Shown: positions 1 to 6,098 of the stretch, one piece after another | How the letters are laid out: every line of letters begins with the position of its first letter | Numbering within the stretch: position 1 is the first letter of the stretch | NCBI GenBank assembly: GCA_003647035.1 | Contig: QMMB01000172.1 | Span: 1 to 6,973, forward strand | DNA length: 6,973 bases | From: Deltaproteobacteria bacterium | GTDB taxonomy: Bacteria > Myxococcota_A > Polyangia > Polyangiales > Houyiibacteriaceae | Reading direction: 5' to 3' | Made by a program: the position numbers and the translations under genes | The notes under the pieces: model-generated | Told to the model about the DNA's origin: nothing | What the model saw: only the letters and a program-made list of their open reading frames with translations | Databases searched by the model: none

Positions 1-758
1 GGCCTGACTGGGAAAATCTTGCGTTCCCCATCGGCGCGTGGCGCAAGCACCTGCAACGCGTCGAGCTTGATCTTCTTGCGGCGCGCATCCGGTAGCTTGA
101 TGATGCACACGCCATCACTCGACAGTCCCTCGATCTTGCACAGCCCGAACTTCGCGTGCTCGATCCAGTCGCCCTGTTCGGGCTTGTGCTCTTCGCGGGG
201 GGCGGGCTGCGCGCGGGCGGAGATCTCGGCGGCCATCGCCCCGGGGACACCGGGGGGAGCCGCATCGGCAGTCGCGCTCGTCTGTCCACCACCCGTGTGC
301 GTGTCCGCGTCGACCCAGAGCTGAAGCCCTGTCGCGTCGTCGGTCTCGCGCTTCAGATCGAGCTCGTCAAAACAGTCGATCCGAAACTCGAGCGCGAACA
401 CCGAGCCGTCGACGACGTGCCCGCCATACGTCACGTCGCGACCCTCCTCGCGCAGAGAAACCGTCGCATGGAGATGCCAGAACGGCTCTCCGTCACGCTG
501 CGAGAGGTTGCCCTGCATCGTCAGCAGCTCACAGCGCTCGAACCGGTGCGCCTCTTCGTAGCGCCGCTCGCCCTGATGGTATTCGGTCAGCTCGATCCAT
601 TCGAAAGCGCCAAGCGCGCTGACCCACGCCGTTCGAAGAGCATGCTCGCCGACGAGATCGCCAAACGCTTTCTGCACTCGGGCTCCACGAAAGACGCGTC
701 CCACGATGTGCCGCGACGCGCGCGCCTCGACGGATAGCGACGCGCGCGCTTCAGTCAC
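1..758 (-). CDS. PPC/DUF296-domain protein with basic C-terminal domain (3' end off window)
   Basis: The reverse-strand frame is open from a GTG start at 758 to the window edge, giving 252 complete codons and no stop, so the C-terminus is missing. Residues ~17-140 read as a PPC (plants and prokaryotes conserved, DUF296) domain. Visible features are the MQGNLSQRDG strand-turn (81-90), the HLH pair (His95, His97) and the GGH turn (His114); in bacterial PPC proteins such histidines bind a metal. Residues ~150-187 form an Ala/Gly/Pro-rich linker. From ~188 a second compact domain begins with GDWIEHAKFGLCKIEGL and contains the basic run DARRKKIKL (224-232), resembling a small SH3-like barrel. The GTG overlaps the pgsA stop by four bases (GTGA), with no clear Shine-Dalgarno site, so translation is probably coupled to pgsA. 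The absence of an ATG makes the gene easy to miss. PPC is well supported; a nucleic-acid-binding role is inferred from plant PPC proteins and the basic tail. The exact function is unknown. Confidence 0.85.
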   Translation of the reverse strand, partial: MTEARASLSVEARASRHIVGRVFRGARVQKAFGDLVGEHALRTAWVSALGAFEWIELTEYHQGERRYEEAHRFERCELLTMQGNLSQRDGEPFWHLHATVSLREEGRDVTYGGHVVDGSVFALEFRIDCFDELDLKRETDDATGLQLWVDADTHTGGGQTSATADAAPPGVPGAMAAEISARAQPAPREEHKPEQGDWIEHAKFGLCKIEGLSSDGVCIIKLPDARRKKIKLDALQVLAPRADGERKIFPVR

Positions 759-1399
759 GACGTGGCTTGGGTCAAGCGCTCGTCCTTTGCGTCTACCGCA
801 TCGACGAAGAGCTTGACGTACTCCCCGCCGCTGAAGAGAGCCAGGGCGAGGCTCAAATAGAGGAGGAGCAGACCTACTTGCGCAAAATCGAACTCGGTTT
901 GGTAGAACCCAAAGTAGATCGTGTACCGGTGGTGCACGATGAGCATCAGGATCGCGACGTTTTGCAAAGCGGCCTTGTCCTTGCCGGTTCGCATGGCCGC
1001 CATCACCACTCCTTCGCTCATCGCGATGGTGCGAAGCGCGGTGACGGAAAGTTCTCGGGCGAGCATGATGATCACCGCCACGACACCGAGAAGCGGCAGC
1101 CGGCCGAGGTACGCGAGAAAGATCAGCGTGGCCATCACGAGGAGTTTGTCGGCGAGCGGATCGAGGAACTGCCCGAGCACGCTGATCTGGCCCCACTTGC
1201 GAGCGAGGTAACCGTCGATGAGATCGGTGAGCGCAGTCCCGATGTAGAGCATCGCAGCCCAGAAGTTGGCCTCCGGGGTGCCGTCCCACAGCAGCCACAG
1301 CACGCCGGGGATCAACGCAATCCGGAGCATCGTCAGCAGATTAGGCAGATTGAGTGCATCATCCCGGATCGACGTGCGCTTGGGCTGGGCCTCTTCCAT
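755..1399 (-). CDS. pgsA: CDP-diacylglycerol--glycerol-3-phosphate 3-phosphatidyltransferase
   Basis: This is the committed enzyme of acidic phospholipid synthesis. It transfers the phosphatidyl group from CDP-diacylglycerol to glycerol-3-phosphate, giving phosphatidylglycerophosphate at the inner membrane. The 214-residue protein carries the full CDP-alcohol phosphotransferase signature: Asp59, Asp62-Gly63, Ala66-Arg67, Gly76, Asp80 and Asp84, with the usual spacing. The N-terminal NLPNLLTMLRIALIP (17-31) is typical of PgsA rather than of PssA or cardiolipin-type relatives. Several hydrophobic helices follow (about 27-57, 84-114, 147-156, 173-192). The length is slightly above the usual 180-200 because of a charged N-terminus and a polar C-terminal tail. 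The ATG at 1399 has only a weak ribosome site. The gene is divergent from the PAP2 gene and is probably co-transcribed with the PPC gene, whose start overlaps its stop. Confidence 0.96.
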   Translation of the reverse strand: MEEAQPKRTSIRDDALNLPNLLTMLRIALIPGVLWLLWDGTPEANFWAAMLYIGTALTDLIDGYLARKWGQISVLGQFLDPLADKLLVMATLIFLAYLGRLPLLGVVAVIIMLARELSVTALRTIAMSEGVVMAAMRTGKDKAALQNVAILMLIVHHRYTIYFGFYQTEFDFAQVGLLLLYLSLALALFSGGEYVKLFVDAVDAKDERLTQATS

Positions 1400-1543
1400 G
1401 GCCCGAGGTGTACCCCAGGTTGGGCGCCGCGTCTGCTACCGAAGCGAATCCGCCTTTAGGGCAAATTGTCAGCACCCCCATGCGTCGCGAAATGCTTGCG
1501 CCGGACGCGCCGGATCGTCACACTTCGGGCCACCGAAGCTCGT
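1400..1543. promoter_or_regulatory. Divergent intergenic region between pgsA and the PAP2 gene
   Basis: This 144-base gap must hold the promoters for leftward pgsA and rightward PAP2 unless transcripts enter from elsewhere. I can see only weak sigma70-like hexamers, such as TTGTCA at 1466 on the plus strand and CTGACA on the minus strand over the same bases. Neither has a convincing -10 partner, so I do not place individual promoters. A direct repeat of CGCCGGA and a short inverted repeat lie near the PAP2 start. If the PAP2 start were one of the upstream in-frame TTG codons (1466 or 1496), the gap would be shorter. Confidence 0.5.
1523..1538 (+). repeat. Perfect 6-bp inverted repeat just upstream of the PAP2 start
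   Basis: CTTCGG (1523-1528) pairs with CCGAAG (1533-1538) around a 4-base loop, GCCA. It ends five bases before the chosen ATG at 1544, so in mRNA the hairpin would cover the ribosome-binding region. It could lower translation or be a protein-binding half-site pair. In GC-rich DNA it could also be chance. Confidence 0.4.
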
Positions 1544-2512
1544 ATGCTGGAACTCACTCGGAACGCCGCTGGGCGGGCGCGAACGGTAATTGGTGTCGCC
1601 ACCCAGAACCTCGCAGTGCAGGACGTGATCGCGCTCGCGTTTCATGCGTACCTCTTCTTGCGGGTGTCGATCGCACCGGACAGTCCCGACGCCACGGTCG
1701 CGTGCAAGCTCGCCTTCGCCCTCTTTGTCCTGACGGCCTGCTCCCTGGTGCTGGTTCGAGGCGAAGTGATTTCCGGCCGGCGAGCGCGCGCGCTGACGTA
1801 CCGCCTGGGATTGGTCACGCCAATGGTGCTCTCCTACTTCCTGATGCGGGTCCTGCTACCTGCGCTACAGCCTCAGCTCCTGGACCATCGCCTGTTTGCG
1901 ATCGACCTTTGGCTCATGGGGACAACCCCATCGGTGTGGATGGAGGCGTGGAATCTCGAGCCGGTGGTCGAATGGTTGTCGTTCTTCTACTACTGCTTCT
2001 TCTTGGTCCTGGCCCTCATGCTAGTCCCCGCGCTTTTCGTGAGCAGAGGAAGGCGCCTGCAGGAGCTGATGGCCGGCGCCCTGCTGATCGTGGTGGCGGG
2101 GCATTGCCTCTACACCATCGTGCCTGGCGCTGGCCCGGTCGCGACCCTAGCGTTCGACCAGCCGTTGCGGGGCGCGTTCTGGTGGCACCAGGTCGAGCTC
2201 ACCGTCGCGACAGCGGGCGCACAACTCGACATCTTCCCCTCGCTCCACACCGCGTATCCGGCGTATTTCACCCTCCACGCTTATGCTCATCGACAGACGC
2301 AGCCGTTCGGATGGCTGTGGCCCATTCTGGCGTTCGTGGCCCTCAACATCATCATCGCCACCATGTTCCTGCGGTGGCACTGGTTCATCGATGTTGCGAT
2401 GGGGCTTCTACTGGCGTTTGCGGCCCGAAGGTTCGCCGTGGCCGTCGCGGAACGCGAAGAGCGCCGCGGTGGGCCTTACGACCCCCGTCAGCCGGTGTGG
2501 GAGCAGCTCTAG
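1544..2512 (+). CDS. PAP2-superfamily membrane phosphatase/phosphotransferase
   Basis: From the ATG at 1544 this encodes 322 residues: a polar N-terminus, about six membrane helices, and a charged C-terminal tail. The PAP2 (type 2 phosphatidic acid phosphatase) active-site motifs are visible. FPSLH (231-235) supplies the first catalytic His235, and HWFID (279-283) supplies His279 and Asp283. The SLH...HWxxD form, rather than PSGH...SRxxxxxHxxxD, points to the PAP2_3 subgroup, which also includes AUR1-like inositol-phosphorylceramide synthases. The enzyme probably removes or transfers a lipid phosphate head group on the outer face of the inner membrane. Because pgsA is next door, phosphatidylglycerophosphate is an attractive but unproven substrate. 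An in-frame TTG at 1466 would add 26 residues rich in Arg/Cys; I preferred the ATG because the added stretch is not family-like. The stop overlaps that of the convergent small gene. Confidence 0.85.
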   Translation: MLELTRNAAGRARTVIGVATQNLAVQDVIALAFHAYLFLRVSIAPDSPDATVACKLAFALFVLTACSLVLVRGEVISGRRARALTYRLGLVTPMVLSYFLMRVLLPALQPQLLDHRLFAIDLWLMGTTPSVWMEAWNLEPVVEWLSFFYYCFFLVLALMLVPALFVSRGRRLQELMAGALLIVVAGHCLYTIVPGAGPVATLAFDQPLRGAFWWHQVELTVATAGAQLDIFPSLHTAYPAYFTLHAYAHRQTQPFGWLWPILAFVALNIIIATMFLRWHWFIDVAMGLLLAFAARRFAVAVAEREERRGGPYDPRQPVWEQL

Positions 2513-2718
2513 TGCGGCTGGCGGGTCTGGCGGCGAAGCCACCAGACGAAGCCGCCCATCATCGCGAGCGGCACGAGCGTCAAGAAGACCGTCGTATCGA
2601 CGAACGCCTGGCGGTTCTCTTCGAGCGGAGACGCACAAGCAGGACATGCATAGGCCAGCTCTGCACCCCAGACGACGGCCAGCATGGCGACCGTGACACC
2701 TACTCGAAGCAAACGCAT
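2509..2718 (-). CDS. Small CxxC membrane/secreted protein at the end of the oxidase operon
   Basis: This encodes 69 residues from an ATG at 2718 that overlaps the preceding subunit III stop by one base (TGATG), so it is translationally coupled and last in the operon. Residues 1-24 look like a Sec signal peptide ending AYA, followed at once by CPAC (Cys25, Cys28). A hydrophobic segment (about 43-60) is followed by WWLRRQTR, giving a single anchored helix with a cytoplasmic basic tail. The CxxC would therefore lie on the periplasmic side. Such a placement would suit copper binding or thiol-disulfide chemistry for CuA assembly in the neighbouring subunit II, but that is inference. I do not recognise a named family. 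The residue before Cys25 is a poor lipobox match, so I favour ordinary signal cleavage or an uncleaved helix. A longer frame upstream (to 2955) overlaps subunit III and is not the real start. Confidence 0.8.
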   Translation of the reverse strand: MRLLRVGVTVAMLAVVWGAELAYACPACASPLEENRQAFVDTTVFLTLVPLAMMGGFVWWLRRQTRQPH

Positions 2719-3308
2719 CACAGGTACACCTGCCAGTATAGGATGGGCCACACGCCGACGACGAAGTACCAAAAGATTTGCGCCGGCCAGAACGCGAAGC
2801 CGTCGAGATCCCCGCGCGACAGCCTGCGGTACGTGTAGAGCAGGATGATGAACCCCACCACGACGTGAAGCGCGTGGGTCCCCACCAGAAGGTAGAAAAA
2901 GCCACCCAACTGGCCCGAGGTGAGCGTCAGGCCCTCGCCGATCAGCGCCACCCACTCGGCCCCCTGAAACAAGACGAAGAAGCCTCCGAGTGCGATCGAC
3001 AGCAACAAGAGCCGCTTGGTGTTGGGGGTCCCGTTCTTGAATGCCCGGTTGGCGAAGTAGAGCGCAACGCCGCTGGCAAGCAGCGCTGCGGTGTTGAAAG
3101 CCGTCTCCTCGACGGGCAGGCGTGGTTGCCCGGGTGGGGGCCAGCCGCCGAGCGCATTGCTCTTGCCGATGACGAAGGCGCTGATCAGACCGGAGAAAAA
3201 CATGACCTCCGTGGCGACGAAGATCAGCATGCCCAGCACACCGTTCGGAAGGACCGGCTCACGCCTGGCAGGTACGCCGAAAGGGCGACCTAGAGTGTCA
3301 TCAGGCAT
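2718..3308 (-). CDS. Cytochrome c oxidase subunit III, divergent second copy
   Basis: A 196-residue heme-copper oxidase subunit III with five or so membrane helices. Family features are the N-terminal LGMLIFVATEVMFFSGL (25-41), the extracytoplasmic WPPPGQPRLP loop (56-65) followed by NTAALLAS, the helix Glu118 in FQGAEW, and the THALHVVVG motif (144-152, His145 and His148). The C-terminus is FWYFVVGVWPILYWQVYL, whereas the canonical copy in this operon has YWHFVD; the His and Asp are gone. Subunit III binds no redox metal but stabilises subunit I and feeds the D-pathway. The gene sits after subunit IV with a strong ribosome site and is coupled to the small CxxC gene. It may be an additional structural subunit or belong to an alternative form of the complex. 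Confidence 0.93.
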   Translation of the reverse strand: MPDDTLGRPFGVPARREPVLPNGVLGMLIFVATEVMFFSGLISAFVIGKSNALGGWPPPGQPRLPVEETAFNTAALLASGVALYFANRAFKNGTPNTKRLLLLSIALGGFFVLFQGAEWVALIGEGLTLTSGQLGGFFYLLVGTHALHVVVGFIILLYTYRRLSRGDLDGFAFWPAQIFWYFVVGVWPILYWQVYL

Positions 3309-3314
3309 CGGCTG

Positions 3315-3321
3315 CTCCTCC
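3315..3321 (-). promoter_or_regulatory. Strong Shine-Dalgarno for the second subunit III gene
   Basis: On the reverse strand GGAGGAG stands six bases before the ATG at 3308. It is the strongest ribosome site in the operon and supports this start over the second in-frame methionine-like positions downstream. The other oxidase genes have weaker sites. Confidence 0.8.
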
Positions 3322-3326
3322 CTTCC

Positions 3327-3758
3327 TCAGTGCGCGGGGTCGTCGTGCGCCCCGCCGTGATCTCCGTGCGCAGCCTCACCGTCGGCCGCGAGCGCTCGCT
3401 CGACTTCAGCTTGGGCTGCGACGTTTTCCCAGTTCTGGCCCTTGTGCTCCATCACGTCAGGGGCCGTACCCGCAAAGAAGAGCAGCATGAGCATCAGCAT
3501 CGCCACCAGGAGGTACGAGATGTACTTCTTTTCGACGTTGAGATGCATGAAGTTGGCCGCGACCAGGTACGCTTTGACGAGCGCGATGCCAAACGCAGCC
3601 ATCAACGTGATCATCCAGGCCTCGAGGAAGCCGAACGCAATATGCGGCGCCACGATCGGGCCGAGGATGCTGAGAATGAGCAGCACGAGCAGGACGGCCC
3701 AGATCTTTACGTAGTAGCTCTGGCCGTGGTCGTCTGCGTGGTCTTGATGTTCAGCCAT
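3327..3758 (-). CDS. ctaF: Cytochrome c oxidase subunit IV (CyoD/COX4_pro type)
   Basis: A 143-residue protein with three membrane helices (about 18-37, 44-66, 78-97). The central motif KAYLVAANFMHLNVEKKY (62-79) is the hallmark of the prokaryotic subunit IV family that includes CyoD and CtaF. This subunit assists CuB incorporation and assembly in the cyo oxidase. The protein is longer than the usual ~100 residues because of a C-terminal tail (about 100-143) that is acidic and His-rich, with His131, His134, His138 and His143. The N-terminus also carries His4, His7 and His11. These tails could bind copper or be simple linkers. The gene lies 12 bases after subunit III and 18 bases before the second subunit III, inside the same transcript. 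Confidence 0.92.
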   Translation of the reverse strand: MAEHQDHADDHGQSYYVKIWAVLLVLLILSILGPIVAPHIAFGFLEAWMITLMAAFGIALVKAYLVAANFMHLNVEKKYISYLLVAMLMLMLLFFAGTAPDVMEHKGQNWENVAAQAEVERALAADGEAAHGDHGGAHDDPAH

Positions 3759-3770
3759 GATCGTCGGTTC

Positions 3771-4349
3771 TCACTTAGCGATGTAGAGCAGCGGGAAGAG
3801 GAAAATCCACACGATGTCGACGAAGTGCCAGTAGATCCCGATCAACTCGACCCGGTGAAGCTCTTCGCCTTTCCATGCCTGCCGCGCAATGATCAGCATG
3901 ATGATGCAACCAGCAATGACATGGAGCGCGTGGAGCCCGGCTGCGGTGTAGTAGAAATGCCAGAAGCCGTTGGCCGTGATCGTGTAGCCGTGCTGAATCT
4001 CGCCGGTCCACTCGACCGCCTTGATGCACAGGAAGGTCAGACCGCCCGCACAGGTGCCAAGCAGCCACTTGGCGGCCTTCTTTCCGTCACCATGCTCGGC
4101 CGCGTGGTGCGCAAGCACGGCAAACAGCGACGAGGTCAACAGGACGAAGGTGTTGGCGCCGCCAAACCAGGTATTGGTGTGCGAGGCGTACTCGGCCCAC
4201 TCGGGGTGACCGATTCGGTGCATGACATAGGAGGCCAGCAAGCCCCCGAAAATCACGATTTCCGAGACGATTACCCACCACACGGCGAGCTTGCCCGTCG
4301 GAATGCCCGTGGCGCTTCTGGTCGTTGCTATCGGTCGGGTCGTGCTCAT
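3771..4349 (-). CDS. coxC: Cytochrome c oxidase subunit III
   Basis: A 192-residue subunit III of the short bacterial type, with about five helices and lacking the two N-terminal helices of the seven-helix form. Visible family marks are WWVIVSEIVIFGGLLASY (24-41), Glu113 in the KAVEW helix, the GLHALHV motif (138-144), and the C-terminal YWHFVDIVWIFLFPLLY (173-189). The last is the classical ending of functional subunit III. It would pack against subunit I near the D-pathway mouth. The ATG at 4349 follows the subunit I stop by ten bases and has a GAGG five bases upstream (4355-4358), itself just past the subunit I stop. The gene is also known as ctaE. Confidence 0.96.
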   Translation of the reverse strand: MSTTRPIATTRSATGIPTGKLAVWWVIVSEIVIFGGLLASYVMHRIGHPEWAEYASHTNTWFGGANTFVLLTSSLFAVLAHHAAEHGDGKKAAKWLLGTCAGGLTFLCIKAVEWTGEIQHGYTITANGFWHFYYTAAGLHALHVIAGCIIMLIIARQAWKGEELHRVELIGIYWHFVDIVWIFLFPLLYIAK

Positions 4350-4359
4350 CGGTGCCTCG

Positions 4360-6087
4360 TCATTCGGCGGCGGCTGTGTCCGGTGGGACGTCTTGCGGCC
4401 AGTAATCCTCTTCGCGACCCGGCACGCTGTACTCGTAGGGACCTCGATAGCAGTTCGGGAGCTCGGGCCAGTTGCCGTGAGGCGGCGGGGACTCCGTCGT
4501 CCACTCGAGGGTATTGGACTTCCACGGGTTCTTCCCCGCCGGCTTCCCCTTGAAGATGCTGTACACGAAGTTGAACAGGAAGATGGCTTGGAAGGCGAGC
4601 ATCACCAGTAGGGCCGCCGTGGCGAACACGCGGAGGTCTTGCAGGCCCGCGAGCGCGAGGTCGGGGAAGTTCTGGTAGTCGTAGATGCGTCGGTGTTGGC
4701 CCGCTATGCCGAGGACGAACAGCGGGATGAAGATGCAGTTGAAACTGACAATCGTTCCCCAGAAGTGAATCTTCCCGAGGATCGGATTCATCATCCTGCC
4801 GAACATCTTGGGGAACCAGTACGTGATCCCCGCAAAAAAACCGATGACGGCGATCGGGAAGAACGTGTAGTGGAAATGGGCGAGCACGAAGTACGTGTCG
4901 TGGAAGTAAATGTCCGAGCCGCTTGCGCCGAGGAAGATGCCGGTGATGCCACCAATGAGAAACTCCGCGATGAACGCTAGCGCCCACAGCATCGGCGTGG
5001 TCAGCCGGATCGAACCGCCATAGAGAGTCGCGATGTACAAGAACATCATCTCCGCGATTGGAATCGAGATGATCAGCGTGGTGATCGTGAAGACGTTTGC
5101 CATGCGGGGGTCGATGCCGGCGACGAACTGGTGGTGGGCCCACACGAAGAAGCTGATGATGGCGGTCGCGAAAACCGTGTAGAGGATCAGCTTGTAGTTG
5201 AAAAGCTTCTTGCGCGAGAAGGTGCAGATGATGTCGGCCACGATGCCCATGGCAGGCAGGAACACCACGTAGACCTCCGGGTGCCCGAAGAACCAAAACA
5301 GATGTTGCCACAGGATCGGGTCACCACCTCGACCTGGGTCGTAGAAGCCGGTGCCCACGACCTGGTCCATGAAGAGCATCACGGCACCCGCAATCAGCGG
5401 GCCGACCGACGCCATGAAGAGAATGCTCGCGATGACGATCATCCACAGCACCATCGGAATGTCGTGCATCTTCATACCGGGCGCGCGCGCGTTCATCAGA
5501 GTGGTGATGAAATTGATGCCTCCTAGCAGGAAGGCCACGAACTCGAGCGCGACCGCGACGAGCCAAAGTGTCGACCCGAGCGGCGTGAGGCTGTACTCCG
5601 CGGTCGAAGAGAGAGGCGGATACGCCGTCCACGCGCCGCCGAAGCCACCGCCGGGGACGAAGAACGATACGATGAGGATGATGGCGCTGAGCAGAAAGAT
5701 TTGGAACGAGAGCCGATTGATGCGCGGGAACACCATGTCGTCCGCACCGATCATCAGCGGGATCAGGAAGTTACCGAAGGCGGCGATCAACACCGGCATC
5801 GCGACCCAGAAGATCATGATCGTGCCGTGATTGGTGACCAAGGCGTTGTATTCACCCTGCGAGACGAGGCCATAGCCCGGGACGGTCTCGCCTGGAAACG
5901 CCAGCTGCATCCGGAACGCGTACGACATGAAGCCACCGATCAACGCCATCGCCATGCCAGTAAGCATGTACTGCATCGCGATCATCTTGTGATCGGTGGA
6001 GAAGATATACTTGCTCCAGAAGCTCTGTTCGTGATGCGCGTCGTGCGTATGCGCGCCGTGGGTCTCTACTGTGCCTGCTTCAGCCAT
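4360..6087 (-). CDS. coxA: Cytochrome c oxidase subunit I (heme-copper, A family)
   Basis: This is the 575-residue catalytic subunit, with twelve helices expected, that reduces O2 to water and pumps protons (also ctaD). Ligands present: His87 and His406 for the low-spin heme; His404 for the high-spin heme; His269, His318 and His319 for CuB; and Tyr273 in GHPEVY for the cross-link. D-pathway residues Asn106, Asp117, Asn124 and Glu271 are present, placing it nearest the A1 type. The K-pathway is not conserved. Where Paracoccus has PTGIK (Lys354), this protein has PIAEM (343-347), and the helix VI Ser291 position is Ala284. The N-terminus is His-rich (His10, 13, 15, 18, 19). I chose the ATG at 6087, eleven bases after the subunit II stop. 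An upstream ATG at 6141 would overlap subunit II and adds a non-family leader. No cytochrome c or subunit III domain is fused. Confidence 0.98.
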   Translation of the reverse strand: MAEAGTVETHGAHTHDAHHEQSFWSKYIFSTDHKMIAMQYMLTGMAMALIGGFMSYAFRMQLAFPGETVPGYGLVSQGEYNALVTNHGTIMIFWVAMPVLIAAFGNFLIPLMIGADDMVFPRINRLSFQIFLLSAIILIVSFFVPGGGFGGAWTAYPPLSSTAEYSLTPLGSTLWLVAVALEFVAFLLGGINFITTLMNARAPGMKMHDIPMVLWMIVIASILFMASVGPLIAGAVMLFMDQVVGTGFYDPGRGGDPILWQHLFWFFGHPEVYVVFLPAMGIVADIICTFSRKKLFNYKLILYTVFATAIISFFVWAHHQFVAGIDPRMANVFTITTLIISIPIAEMMFLYIATLYGGSIRLTTPMLWALAFIAEFLIGGITGIFLGASGSDIYFHDTYFVLAHFHYTFFPIAVIGFFAGITYWFPKMFGRMMNPILGKIHFWGTIVSFNCIFIPLFVLGIAGQHRRIYDYQNFPDLALAGLQDLRVFATAALLVMLAFQAIFLFNFVYSIFKGKPAGKNPWKSNTLEWTTESPPPHGNWPELPNCYRGPYEYSVPGREEDYWPQDVPPDTAAAE

Positions 6088-6098
6088 GACTATTCCAT

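Noticed and set aside
156..737. Plus-strand open frame of 193 codons at the left end
   Set aside because: The reverse strand over the same bases encodes a PPC domain with conserved metal-site histidines and continues intact to the window edge; the plus frame has no domain.
2509..2512. Bidirectional terminator between PAP2 and the oxidase operon
   Set aside because: The two stops overlap, so there is no intergenic sequence, and I found no GC-rich stem followed by a T-run on either strand near the junction.
2640..2660. Lipoprotein signal in the small CxxC protein
   Set aside because: The residues before Cys25 are Ala-Tyr-Ala, a fair signal peptidase I site but a poor lipobox, which wants a small residue at -2 and Leu-like at -3.
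1354..2838. Plus-strand open frame of 494 codons across the PAP2 gene
   Set aside because: It overlaps the PAP2 gene in another frame and runs into the opposite-strand oxidase genes. It is Arg/Pro/Ala-rich with no recognisable motif, while the PAP2 frame has active-site motifs and helices.
3330..4553. Long plus-strand open frame (407 codons) opposite the oxidase subunit III/IV genes
   Set aside because: It lies antisense to three clearly real membrane-protein genes and crosses their gaps. Its composition is the charged Arg/Glu/His/Asp-rich mix expected of an antisense shadow, and no domain is visible.
4346..5311. Second reverse-strand frame of 321 codons inside coxA
   Set aside because: It is out of frame with subunit I, which has all ligands in the other frame. 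Its Arg/His/Pro-rich translation is a frame shadow.
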